Part shown: in pieces, positions 1 through 6,997 of the stretch
Position numbering within the stretch: the stretch's first letter is position 1
How the letters are laid out: every line of letters starts with the position of its first letter
From: CAZPUI01 sp964415525
GTDB lineage: Bacteria > Acidobacteriota > Holophagae > Holophagales > Holophagaceae
NCBI GenBank assembly: GCA_964415525.1
Contig: CAYQAS010000071.1
Coordinates: 1 to 21,711 of the forward strand
Reading direction: 5' to 3'
DNA length: 21,711 nucleotides
Made by a program: the position numbers and the translations under genes
The notes under the pieces: generated by a model
The model's database searches: none
What the model was told of the DNA's origin: nothing
The model's input: the letters and a program-made list of their open reading frames with translations, nothing else

Positions 1-1489
1 GCTTCTCGGTGGTGAAGCGCTCGGCGTTGGCCAGGGTCTGCTTGCGGATGAAGTGAGCCGGAACCGCGCCGTAGTTGGCTTTCGTGACCTCGAAGTAGTA
101 GCCGAAGACGCGGTTGTATTTGATCTTCAGGCTGCTGATGCCGGAGGCCTGACGTTCGTCTTCTTCCAGCTCCAGCATCACTTGCTTGGCATCCCTTGCG
201 AGGCGTCGCACCGCATCCAGCTCGGCGTCCACGCCATCGCGGATCACACCGCCCTTCTCCAACTCCAGTGGCGGCGCCTCCGCCAGCACACGCTCCAGCT
301 CGCTCAGCAGGTCGGTGCAGAGGGGTGTGCCTTCGGGCCAGAGTTCCAGATCGCGTGCCTCGGCGAACCAGCCGCCATCCTGCATTAGGGCTGGGAGCTT
401 CTGGAGTTGAGACAATCCCTGTCGCAGGCTGCCGAGTTCCGGTGGCGTGGCGAGGCCGAGGGCCACGCGGCCCAGGAGGCGGTCCAGATCCGGCACACCG
501 GAGAGGAGCTTCTGGAGTGGTTCCCGGCGCCGGTCCTCCGTGAGCCACGCCACCTGACTCCAGCGGCGTTCCAGGCTCGGGCGGTCCCGCAGCGGCTGGT
601 CCAGCCAGGCCTTCAGCAGGCGGCTGCCCATGCGGGTGGCACAGCCATCGAGCAGCTCCAGCAGGCTGTCCTTGCGGCTGCCATCCACGGTGTTGCCGAA
701 CACTTCCAGGTGGCGTGCGCTGGTGGCATCCAGCAGCGGACCGACGGCACCGAGTTCCAGGGACACGCCCTGGATGTGGGCGGGGCGGCCCTTCTGGGTC
801 GTCTCCACATGGTCGAGCAGTGCGCCGAGGGCGCCGATGGCCGCAGGGTAGGGGTCGAGACCGACGCCCTCGAGATGGGTCCAGCCGAAGAACGAGAGTA
901 CCTGCTGACGGGCACGGGCGGCTTCGAAGCGCCAGAGGGGCAGGTGGGTGCGCGGCGCCTCCAGCTCGAAGGCGTCCTCGCTCCCTTCCGCCAAAAGGAG
1001 TTCGTGGGGCGCCAGACGCTCCAGGGTGCTTTGAAGCGTCTCCGCGCCTTCCCCGGGGATCACCCGCAGCTGTCCCGATGCGAGCTGGAGAAGGGCGATG
1101 CCCCAGCCCGAGCCGCTGCGGTGGATGCTGCCCAGCCAGCGGGCATCGTCGTCCAGCCAGGTGCCGGGCGTGATGATGCGCTTGATGGCGCGAGGGAGGA
1201 GGCCCTTGACCTCATCCGGCTTGGCGGTGGGCTCGGCGATGGCGGCGCTGTAGCCCGCCGCCAGGAGTTTCGGGAGGTACTGCTCAAGGGCGAAATGAGG
1301 CACGCCGCACATGGGCGTCTCGGACTCCGAGCCCTTGCCCCGAAGCGTCAGCGAGATCTCCATCACCGGCGCGGCCTTGATCGCATCCTCGCCCAGCAGT
1401 TCGTAGAAGTCGCCCATGCGGGTGAGCAGGATGGCGTCCCCGGCCTCGCGTTTGAGGGCGGCGATCTGCTGGAGCATCGGCGTGGACAT
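1..1489 (-). CDS. mutS: DNA mismatch repair ATPase MutS, N-terminal part (partial at window edge)
   Basis: MutS recognises mismatches and small loops in newly copied DNA and recruits MutL. The visible part is about 496 codons, open at base 1. The mismatch-reading motif is present near the N-terminus as RMGDFYELLGEDA, with F28 and E30 matching the Phe-x-Glu that stacks on the mispaired base in E. coli MutS. At the window edge the reading frame gives YNRVFGYYFEVTKAN and RKQTLANAERF, typical of the core/lever region, so the ATPase domain lies outside. The ATG at 1489 is preceded by GGAG four bases upstream. The gene is an ordinary chromosomal neighbour and marks the left border of the lanthipeptide locus. 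Family assignment is very secure. Confidence 0.96.
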   Translation of the reverse strand, partial: MSTPMLQQIAALKREAGDAILLTRMGDFYELLGEDAIKAAPVMEISLTLRGKGSESETPMCGVPHFALEQYLPKLLAAGYSAAIAEPTAKPDEVKGLLPRAIKRIITPGTWLDDDARWLGSIHRSGSGWGIALLQLASGQLRVIPGEGAETLQSTLERLAPHELLLAEGSEDAFELEAPRTHLPLWRFEAARARQQVLSFFGWTHLEGVGLDPYPAAIGALGALLDHVETTQKGRPAHIQGVSLELGAVGPLLDATSARHLEVFGNTVDGSRKDSLLELLDGCATRMGSRLLKAWLDQPLRDRPSLERRWSQVAWLTEDRRREPLQKLLSGVPDLDRLLGRVALGLATPPELGSLRQGLSQLQKLPALMQDGGWFAEARDLELWPEGTPLCTDLLSELERVLAEAPPLELEKGGVIRDGVDAELDAVRRLARDAKQVMLELEEDERQASGISSLKIKYNRVFGYYFEVTKANYGAVPAHFIRKQTLANAERFTTEK

Positions 1490-1504
1490 GGGACTCCGGA
1501 AAGC

Positions 1505-1529
1505 GAAGGCCCCGGTGACCGGGGCCTTC
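1505..1529 (-). terminator. Hairpin between regulator operon and mutS
   Basis: A perfect 12-bp inverted repeat, GAAGGCCCCGGT at 1505-1516 and ACCGGGGCCTTC at 1518-1529, lies downstream of the response-regulator stop and just upstream of mutS, which is read in the same direction. The tail on the minus strand is only mildly T-rich (GCTTTCC). It is probably a factor-independent terminator or processing hairpin ending the kinase/regulator transcript. The weak T-tract lowers confidence. Confidence 0.6.
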
Positions 1530-1632
1530 CATTATCCAGGAAGCGCGCTCAAATGGGCCCCGGGGAGGCGGCGGTGCTGCTCATGATCTCAATGCCATCA
1601 CCGAGGGAGTGCCTGGTTCACGGACTCGATGT

Positions 1633-2376
1633 CTATCCTCGGTTGAGCTTAAGGAGATCGCGTAATCCCGGTGTTGCCGTGCGGCTGACTTCCAGATCGA
1701 GCCCCTCGCTCACGCGAACGGATGCACGACCTCCCAGGAGGCTTTTCCATCCCAGCACCGCCTCTGGGCGGAGCAGCAGGTGACGTTGGATGCGCACCGT
1801 TCCTGTGTTCGGAAAGGCCTCTTCCACTTCGCGGATGGAGGTCCACTGGCTGCGGAACCGATGCCCTCCCGACCAGGCCCAGACGACGTTCTCGACCACC
1901 TCGAAATGGGTGATGCGCCGGAATTCCAGGAAGACGATGCCTTCGCCTGCTTTCACCGGGATGCGCTCGGTGATGGTGTTGCTGAGGGTCCGGGCCATGG
2001 ACGGGCTCATTGGAACCACCTGCTGCGCGCGGATGCGGTCCAAGCTCCGCTTGAGCCGGTCCGCGAAGATCGGCTTCACGAGATAGTCCACGGCGGCCAG
2101 GTCGAATGCCCTCACGGCGTGCTCCGAGAAGGCTGTGACGAAAACCGTGGGAGGGGGATCGACGAGTTCCGCCATGACCTCCAGTCCTGAGAGCCCCGGC
2201 ATCTGGATATCGAGAAAGAGCGCTTCGGGACGGTTCCCGGCTTGAAGCCAATGAAGAAGCTCCTGGCCGTTGGGGAACGCGGCGACCACGTCACAGCCTA
2301 GATCCCTGAGCAGGCGCGCCAATCGCTCCCGGGCGAGAGGTTCATCATCTGCGAGGGCCGCTCGAACCATGCTCAT
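1633..2376 (-). CDS. LytTR-family response regulator
   Basis: Protein of 247 aa with an N-terminal receiver domain and a C-terminal LytTR DNA-binding domain (AgrA/LytR/AlgR type). Visible receiver residues are D11/E12, the phospho-acceptor D56 in FLDIQMPGLSG, T81 and K101 in DYLVKP. Residues from about 140 to the end carry the LytTR pattern (GEGIVFLEFRRITHFEV, then TSIREVEEAFPNT and RIQRHLLL). The start was placed at the ATG that overlaps the kinase stop as ATGA (2373-2376); a longer in-frame extension to 2709 runs entirely inside the kinase gene and is not credible. Translational coupling to the kinase implies a two-component pair. LytTR regulators often control peptide or bacteriocin genes, so control of the adjacent lanthipeptide genes is a reasonable inference, but no binding repeats were identified. 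Confidence 0.93.
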   Translation of the reverse strand: MSMVRAALADDEPLARERLARLLRDLGCDVVAAFPNGQELLHWLQAGNRPEALFLDIQMPGLSGLEVMAELVDPPPTVFVTAFSEHAVRAFDLAAVDYLVKPIFADRLKRSLDRIRAQQVVPMSPSMARTLSNTITERIPVKAGEGIVFLEFRRITHFEVVENVVWAWSGGHRFRSQWTSIREVEEAFPNTGTVRIQRHLLLRPEAVLGWKSLLGGRASVRVSEGLDLEVSRTATPGLRDLLKLNRG

Positions 2377-3428
2377 ATCACCAGTTCCGCCATAATCGGA
2401 AGGCGGATGACCGCCTTCGTCCAGTCGCCTTCTCGAGTGAGGCTGAAGTGCCCGTGCGCACCAAAGGCGAGCTGGATCCGTTCCTTCAGATTCCGGAGTC
2501 CGACAGCCCCGATCCGGTGACCCGCCAGCGGTTCGCAGCCGGTATTCCCGACTTCGAGCGTCAGGAAGCCATCCGATGCCAAGGCACGGATTCGCACCGT
2601 TCCGCCCACAATGTTCGGGGCGATGCCGTGCTTGATGGCGTTCTCCACCAGCGGTTGGAGGAGCAGGGGCGGCACCAGGAGGCGGTCCAGCCCCGACGGC
2701 CAATCCCATGCCACCTCCAGGCGAGATCCAAGGCGAATCCCCTCCATGCCCAGGTAGTAACCCACGAGCTCACGCTCCTGCTCCAGGCGGAAGTAGCTCT
2801 GCTCCGAGGCTTTCAGCAAGGTGTGCAGCAGATCCGACATGTTGCGAATGCAGGACTCCGCGGCATGGGGATCCTTGTGCACCAATTCCAAAAGCCCGTT
2901 CAGGGAGTTGAACAAGACATGAGGATGAAGCTGGCTCTGCAGGAGGCGGGTCTGGGCCTCCTTGGCCTCCGTTCTGGCGAGGTTCTTCGCCGTCTCTTCC
3001 CGCTCCCGGCTGGCGATGATGCTGCCTACGGCCACCATTAGGGGCGCCCAAAGAAGGCAGTTTTGGATCAGGACTGCGCGTCGCACATCTGCGTTACCCG
3101 CTGTCCCACTGGCGTGTAGATCCAGGACCACGAGCCCAATTACCCATGCCTCGCTCAGGACTAGGCCTTGAACCATGCCGCGAAGGAACGAGGGGGCCCG
3201 GTCAGGAAACCCGCTCCACTGCCAGGGCAGCGGGGAAATCCAGACAAAGGCCCCCACCAGGAGAAAAGGAACCAAGAAAATATTAACGAACTGTGCCCAT
3301 GTCCAAGGAGTTGATGGCCAGGAGGAAAAGACAAAGACGGCCGTGATGTAAGTCGCCGTGATGGCACTCGATGGCCTTTTTAGGCGACCGCCAAGCGACA
3401 CGAGGGTGCGATAAGAGGTAAATTTCAA
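2373..3428 (-). CDS. LytS/YehU-type membrane sensor histidine kinase
   Basis: Protein of up to 351 aa. About four hydrophobic segments (roughly residues 21-36, 44-66, 86-104 and 118-139) are followed by a His_kinase/HATPase region. The phospho-acceptor motif is QSQLHPHVLFNSLNGLLELV; H170 is the family histidine. The N-box is LVENAIKHGI (N263) and a glycine-rich segment GAVGLRNLKERI follows. There is no large extracellular sensor domain, so the signal is probably read within or close to the membrane. The likely start is TTG at 3428, at the end of an eight-T run directly after the precursor stop; a GTG about ten codons inside is an alternative. The kinase shares its reading frame with the upstream precursor, separated by one TGA and two codons, and overlaps the regulator by ATGA. 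Sensing of the lanthipeptide or of envelope stress is an inference from position. Confidence 0.9.
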   Translation of the reverse strand: MKFTSYRTLVSLGGRLKRPSSAITATYITAVFVFSSWPSTPWTWAQFVNIFLVPFLLVGAFVWISPLPWQWSGFPDRAPSFLRGMVQGLVLSEAWVIGLVVLDLHASGTAGNADVRRAVLIQNCLLWAPLMVAVGSIIASREREETAKNLARTEAKEAQTRLLQSQLHPHVLFNSLNGLLELVHKDPHAAESCIRNMSDLLHTLLKASEQSYFRLEQERELVGYYLGMEGIRLGSRLEVAWDWPSGLDRLLVPPLLLQPLVENAIKHGIAPNIVGGTVRIRALASDGFLTLEVGNTGCEPLAGHRIGAVGLRNLKERIQLAFGAHGHFSLTREGDWTKAVIRLPIMAELVI

Positions 3429-3434
3429 AAAAAA

Positions 3435-3674
3435 TCACTTGCTGGTAGTTGTAGGTTTTACATGGCTAGTGGTCGGAAGTCCTGGGCATGGAATTGTGTG
3501 GAGATCACTCGGGCAGTCACATGAGACCCCCGTAGGGACTACTGTGGGATGACAAACGTCACAGGACACCTGGGTTTCCTCCCCCTGGTAGATTGGCCCG
3601 CCGGCAACGGTGCTGGTCTGCGACGACGAGAGCGTGAGGATGGTTTCTTTGGCGAGGGAGAGTTTCTTGATCAT
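3435..3674 (-). CDS. Class I lanthipeptide precursor 1 (79 aa, Gly-Gly leader)
   Basis: Small secreted-peptide precursor. The leader (residues 1-26) contains KKLSLAKETILTL, the K-L-x-L-x-KET-x-x-L signature of class I lanthipeptide leaders known from Bacteroidota and similar groups, and ends in TVAGG, a double-glycine site for the C39 exporter. The core (27-79, 53 aa) has five Cys (38, 41, 52, 54, 63) and fourteen Ser/Thr, including SCDVC, VSCDCPS and a Thr-rich tail PTTSHVKPTTTSK without Cys. Met at 3674 was chosen because GGAG lies six bases upstream (plus-strand CTCC at 3681-3684) and because the leader starts there as in precursor 2; the longer frame to 3713 lacks such a site. A kinase and regulator follow at once. 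The presence of LanB and two LanC genes makes ring formation likely. The number of rings and the final product cannot be read from sequence. Confidence 0.9.
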   Translation of the reverse strand: MIKKLSLAKETILTLSSSQTSTVAGGPIYQGEETQVSCDVCHPTVVPTGVSCDCPSDLHTIPCPGLPTTSHVKPTTTSK

Positions 3675-3693
3675 GACCGGCTCCGTGAATTGG

Positions 3694-3721
3694 ATTATGT
3701 TCGCTTCAGTCACGAGTTTAA
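3694..3721 (-). promoter_or_regulatory. Possible sigma-70-like promoter for precursor 1
   Basis: On the minus strand TTAAAC (3716-3721) and CATAAT (3694-3699) are 16 bases apart, which fits a -35/-10 pair. The implied start of transcription would lie only about a dozen bases before the precursor ATG, just enough for the ribosome site. The 227-bp gap between the LanC stop and the precursor start leaves room for a separate promoter. This is pattern matching only. Confidence 0.28.
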
Positions 3722-3901
3722 CAAACCATTAGGACATGATGATCTGTGCGTTCAGTGGATTCCTACTGAACTCCCGAGCGGGGACTTTTGGATCCCCAAC
3801 AGCAATGATTGGCCTTCCAACGGCGTTCTGATTCTGTGGATCGCTATAGGCTATTTGGACTTAGTCGGGTCGATGCAATTTCCCAGGGGCAAAGGGTTCG
3901 C

Positions 3902-5182
3902 TCATACATGGCTCCCGGGTTCGAGGCTGACAAGGAGATGGCGGTCCCAGTTCGGTGCCTGGTCTGTAAGCGCAGCGAGCAGTGCGAGGGCCACACCCGC
4001 GCTACCTTCCAACAATCCAGGAAGATAGTGCATGGAAGATTCCTCACCTTCTTCCGCGCAGGATTGGGGGAACCCGCCGTAGGGTTGGGAGGGGTTATGG
4101 AAAGCGAGGGTCCAGTCCAAGTGATCCAGGGCCGTTTCCAAGAAGCAGGGTTCCCCGGTTGCATGGAACAGTCGAAGGAAGATTAGGGCGTTCCCGGCGG
4201 CGCCATGGCAGAGGCCTGCGTCCTTCACGCCTCGGTTCTCGCGAGTTCGTGCGGCCGCATCTCGGGCGATCTGAAGGGCCATCTGTTCCCAGTCGCGGCG
4301 CCCGGCGTATCGGGCGGTTTGAAGCACCGCAACGGCAAGGCCCAGGTCTCCGTAGCACCAGGCCACCCGGCTTCCATGGGGCTCCCAGGGCAGCCCCTCG
4401 GAGAGGCTGGTGCCAAACCAGCCCAGACTGGTGTCCTGATTTCGGCGGGCTAGGAGCCAAGCCATGCCCCCTTCGAGCAAACGCCGGGCCGTGGCAGATT
4501 CCACTCCGACCTTCAGGGCTTGCCCCAGCAAGGCCAGTACGCCGGGAATGCCATGCGCCAGCCCTAGGTTCCAGTATCCCTTGGGTGCAAATTCTCGCTG
4601 CCAGGTCGGGAGTTCCTCGGGGGGGGTGAACCACGCAAGACCCTCCTCCCGCGGCACCGCCAGTTGGTCCAGATGACGCACCACACGAGCCAGGAGTTCG
4701 GCACCGCGACCGTGTGGGAGACGCTCCAAGCCATACACGCCATAGCCCACCAGTCCGATGATCAGGTCGTATGACTCCCGCCAGTCCGGTCGGTCCAGGT
4801 ACAGGGCCACGACTTCATCGATCCCCGCAGCGGGATCCTCCGCCTCGGGCTCCAGAAGGTCCCGAAGATGACTCGCGGTCCATGCAATGCCCGTAAATCC
4901 AGCATAGAGAGTGGGTTCCATGGGATTGGAGGCGAGAAGGTCCCCCGCAATTCCCATAATGCGGTTGGAATGGCCGAGGGCGGTGACATCCCCTGTTGCC
5001 TTAGCCAGGTAACCGAAGAAGAGGGCGGCTCCTGCAGCACCGCCTGAGAGGTTCGCCCCGAAGGGGGACCAGTCCTCGATACCCTCAAGTGCGCGTGCGA
5101 CATGTTGAATGGCTCCCCAAGCCCGATCTGTGCGAGGGCCATCAAATATTGGTTTCCAGTTGGTGGCGGCAAGGGTCGGCAT
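3902..5182 (-). CDS. lanC: LanC-type lanthionine cyclase (copy 1)
   Basis: Zinc enzyme of 426 aa that adds Cys thiols to dehydroalanine/dehydrobutyrine to form (methyl)lanthionine rings. The alpha/alpha-barrel repeats of LanC are visible (NLSGGAAGAALFFGYLA, YAGFTGIAWT, LEGSAGVALALLAA). The three zinc ligands are intact: C276 in AWCYGDLG and C325/H326 in GLCHGAAGN. H210 in LGLAHGIPG corresponds to the active-site His of NisC. Length is normal for the family. The Met at 5182 was chosen; the frame stays open for 64 more codons to 5374, but that extension is low in LanC character. The ribosome site (GAGACGAGA) is weak. It is the first gene of the minus-strand series, 227 bp before precursor 1. 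It is clearly related to the second LanC (12557-13867) but not a recent copy. Confidence 0.93.
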   Translation of the reverse strand: MPTLAATNWKPIFDGPRTDRAWGAIQHVARALEGIEDWSPFGANLSGGAAGAALFFGYLAKATGDVTALGHSNRIMGIAGDLLASNPMEPTLYAGFTGIAWTASHLRDLLEPEAEDPAAGIDEVVALYLDRPDWRESYDLIIGLVGYGVYGLERLPHGRGAELLARVVRHLDQLAVPREEGLAWFTPPEELPTWQREFAPKGYWNLGLAHGIPGVLALLGQALKVGVESATARRLLEGGMAWLLARRNQDTSLGWFGTSLSEGLPWEPHGSRVAWCYGDLGLAVAVLQTARYAGRRDWEQMALQIARDAAARTRENRGVKDAGLCHGAAGNALIFLRLFHATGEPCFLETALDHLDWTLAFHNPSQPYGGFPQSCAEEGEESSMHYLPGLLEGSAGVALALLAALTDQAPNWDRHLLVSLEPGSHV

Positions 5183-6112
5183 GGATCTCGTCTCTACCAG
5201 AATCAGTCCGGCATCGTGGCTCGCTGTAGACGTCTGTCCGCGAGATCCAGTTCCGGTTGGCGGATGTCTTGTGCAGGAGGAGAGCGGCGCAAACTTGGCA
5301 TGGCCGAAGTTTGGAGGATGAAATGAAGCTGGGCCCCACACCTGTTTCTTATTAGATATGAAATTACAGCTCAAAATCAGGAGAAGGAGATGGCGAAGCC
5401 TCTCAAATCGATGGCATGTGAAGTCTCCGTGGTGCGACCCAGAGGATTCCCAAATCTCCAGATTCGTTAAATTTTAAGATCGAGGTGGTGTAGAGGTGGA
5501 AACCCTGTGACATGTTTAATGAATGCCTGTGTGGCTCGCAGGCCATATTGACTCGCGCCACGTTGTCGTCTCTGGGTACGACCAGGGAACTGGGGCCGGA
5601 GCCTGTGAAGCATGCCCCGATCCTTACCGCCACAGGACTGCTTGTTGTGATGAATTTAGGCAAAAATTCTAATTTTTCGCGTGTTTGCGAGATTTGATGC
5701 AGACTGTGTCTTGGTAGTGGGCTTTGTGAAATAATGGAAGTTACACATGAATTCGACTCATGCCATGTTTTGTCGTATTCTTAAATACAGTAATGGTGTG
5801 GCTTTGCTTGGAATGATCTTATGGACTTTGGACCAGAATATCGATGGAAAGGATTTGAGTCCGGAAGAGGATCGCTATCAGTCCCAGAGAAGCCAGCCTA
5901 TCCTGATTAGCACGATGCAAATGACGCTGGTGCAGCGTTGTGCTTGGTTCGCTAATTAGTGAAATATCGAGGCGTCCGAGTTTATTTCTCGTAAGTTGCT
6001 TGTTGTTTGAATGTGTCTTGGGTATATCGTCGATATCATTTGGGTATGCGAGATTGAATGATTGGTGTGCATCGAAATGATGGGCGCAAAACCGAGGATG
6101 CAGTTAACAACA
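5183..6112. other. AT-richer gap without a recognisable gene
   Basis: About 930 bp between the start of LanC copy 1 and the precursor 2 terminator. The stretch from about 5460 to 6110 is visibly richer in A and T than its surroundings. Two weak reading frames were noted: 5403-5663 (minus, TTG start, 86 aa) and 5747-5959 (plus, 70 aa, with GGAAG six bases before ATG). Neither has a leader of the precursor type, a signal peptide, or a family I recognise. The region should contain the promoter of LanC copy 1. It could also be decayed or foreign DNA. Confidence 0.5.
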
Positions 6113-6137
6113 TGGCCTCCGGTTGAGCCGGAGGCCA
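6113..6137 (-). terminator. Rho-independent-type terminator behind precursor 2
   Basis: TGGCCTCCGG (6113-6122) and CCGGAGGCCA (6128-6137) form a perfect 10-bp stem with a 5-base loop, 17 bases beyond the precursor 2 stop. On the minus strand the stem is followed by TGTTGTTAA. This closes precursor 2 as its own transcription unit, separate from LanC copy 1. Confidence 0.75.
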
Positions 6138-6154
6138 CGTGCTTTTATGCTGTA

Positions 6155-6328
6155 TTAACAGCCGAACTCGGTTCTGTTTACGCACTGCCCGTTTACGTAT
6201 GCTGCCGTCTGACAGTCATTATTATCACTGCAAAAATGTGTATCTCGATAGCGAACACCTGCAGCAATGTCATCCAAATTGGAATTCAGAACCTTGAGCG
6301 TTTCTTTACTTAGCTGTAGTTTTTTCAT
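6155..6328 (-). CDS. Class I lanthipeptide-type precursor 2 (57 aa, Cys-rich core)
   Basis: The start at 6328 is supported by AGGTG five bases upstream and by alignment with precursor 1. The leader KKLQLSKETLKVL (residues 2-14) matches KKLSLAKETILTL of precursor 1 closely, which is the main evidence that this is a substrate of the same system. The leader ends in DDIAAG (residue 24), an Ala-Gly variant of the double-glycine site. The core (25-57, 33 aa) is unrelated to that of precursor 1: four Cys (33, 39, 49, 57; spacing 5, 9, 7, with Cys as the last residue) and exactly four Ser/Thr (T30, S34, T41, T53), many Asn/Asp, two Tyr. It could carry up to four thioether rings, or disulfides, or a mixture. 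A longer frame upstream to 6529 is open but has no ribosome site of its own. Confidence 0.85.
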   Translation of the reverse strand: MKKLQLSKETLKVLNSNLDDIAAGVRYRDTHFCSDNNDCQTAAYVNGQCVNRTEFGC

Positions 6329-6634
6329 AAGTGCACCTGTGTAGGGTATTAACCCTGGTTGTGTTTGATGGTCGGCCGTTGCGATAGCACCCGTAGGCCT
6401 CTTGAGGCGGCATACCAGTTCAGGAAGATGAGATGAAAATTGTTTCATTTCATCGAGTGCGAAATAGCGTGCGATAAATGTTTGTGTGGATCCACTGCAA
6501 AATCTTCTTATGCGCCGTGTGAGTATCAAACTGCATTTCCTGGTCGGAAACGCCTGTCCACCAAGCCGTCATTTTCTGATCCCAAATGACACCAATTGCA
6601 GTCTGAACAGGGAAATCGCATGATCTGCCCTTGC
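6329..6634. other. Region between ArsR gene and precursor 2, with a possible kinase-like remnant
   Basis: 306 bp containing no intact gene. It must hold the promoter of precursor 2; a small inverted repeat (AGGGT-TAAT-ACCCT on the minus strand) lies just before the ribosome site. The minus-strand frame at about 6380-6450 encodes MKQFSSHLPELV followed by CRLKRPTGAIATA, which resembles the kinase N-terminus (LKFTSYRTLVSLGG followed by RLKRPSSAITAT). This may be a remnant of a duplicated kinase start, or chance. Confidence 0.35.
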
Positions 6635-6985
6635 TCACCCCCGCCTCGACCACTCCAACCCCGCCAGCAACATAGCCTTGAGCGCAGGGTGTTCCAGCCG
6701 GTAATGGATGTGATTCCCATGCCTTCGCGCACGGAGTACGCCCATGTCGGCTAATTTTCGAAGCTGGTTGGAGACGGCCTGGGGCTTCATTGACACGGCG
6801 GCGGCCAAATCGGTCATGCAGGGATCGCCCATACGGATCAGGGCGTGGAGCAGTCGGAGGCGGGTGGAGGATGCCAGTACCGCGAACAGGCGTTCCAGGC
6901 CTTCGGCTTCTTCCAAGCCGAGGATCTGGCGCCGGGGTCCTGGGGGGATCGAGGCAACCGGTGAGAGGCGAAGGGGTTTAAGCAT
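6635..6985 (-). CDS. ArsR/SmtB-family winged-helix repressor
   Basis: Protein of 116 aa, a normal length for the family. The winged helix is clear: LFAVLASSTRLRLLHALI (helix preceding the recognition motif), TDLAAAVSMKPQAVSNQLRKLADMGVL (helix-turn-helix) and RARRHGNHIHYRL (wing). Only one Cys (C56 in DPCMTDLA) occupies the place where CadC/ArsR members have two, so metal sensing is doubtful; some family members respond to other signals. It starts at ATG 6985 and is read away from the HlyD-led operon, with 155 bp between the two starts. Together with the operator-like inverted repeat there, this suggests it represses itself and the export/modification operon. It is not a usual member of lanthipeptide loci. 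Confidence 0.92.
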   Translation of the reverse strand: MLKPLRLSPVASIPPGPRRQILGLEEAEGLERLFAVLASSTRLRLLHALIRMGDPCMTDLAAAVSMKPQAVSNQLRKLADMGVLRARRHGNHIHYRLEHPALKAMLLAGLEWSRRG

Positions 6986-6997
6986 GATCCAGATAAT

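Noticed and set aside
407..1783. 458-codon plus-strand frame
   Set aside because: Antisense shadow of mutS; composition is that of a reverse-strand frame in GC-rich DNA and no family is recognisable.
1633..2709. 358-aa version of the response regulator
   Set aside because: The extra 111 residues lie inside the kinase gene in another frame, and the ATGA overlap at 2376 is a natural start.
3902..5374. 490-aa version of LanC copy 1
   Set aside because: The first 64 residues show no LanC similarity and would make the protein longer than the family; Met at 5182 fits better.
5403..5663. 86-aa minus-strand frame as a third precursor
   Set aside because: TTG start, no KKL-x-L-x-KET leader, no Gly-Gly site and only two Cys; not convincing.
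5747..5959. 70-aa plus-strand frame as a gene
   Set aside because: It has a possible ribosome site, but no recognisable domain or leader, so it is only mentioned under the gap region.
6155..6529. 124-aa version of precursor 2
   Set aside because: The leader motif and ribosome site both point to Met at 6328; the upstream part has no start signal.
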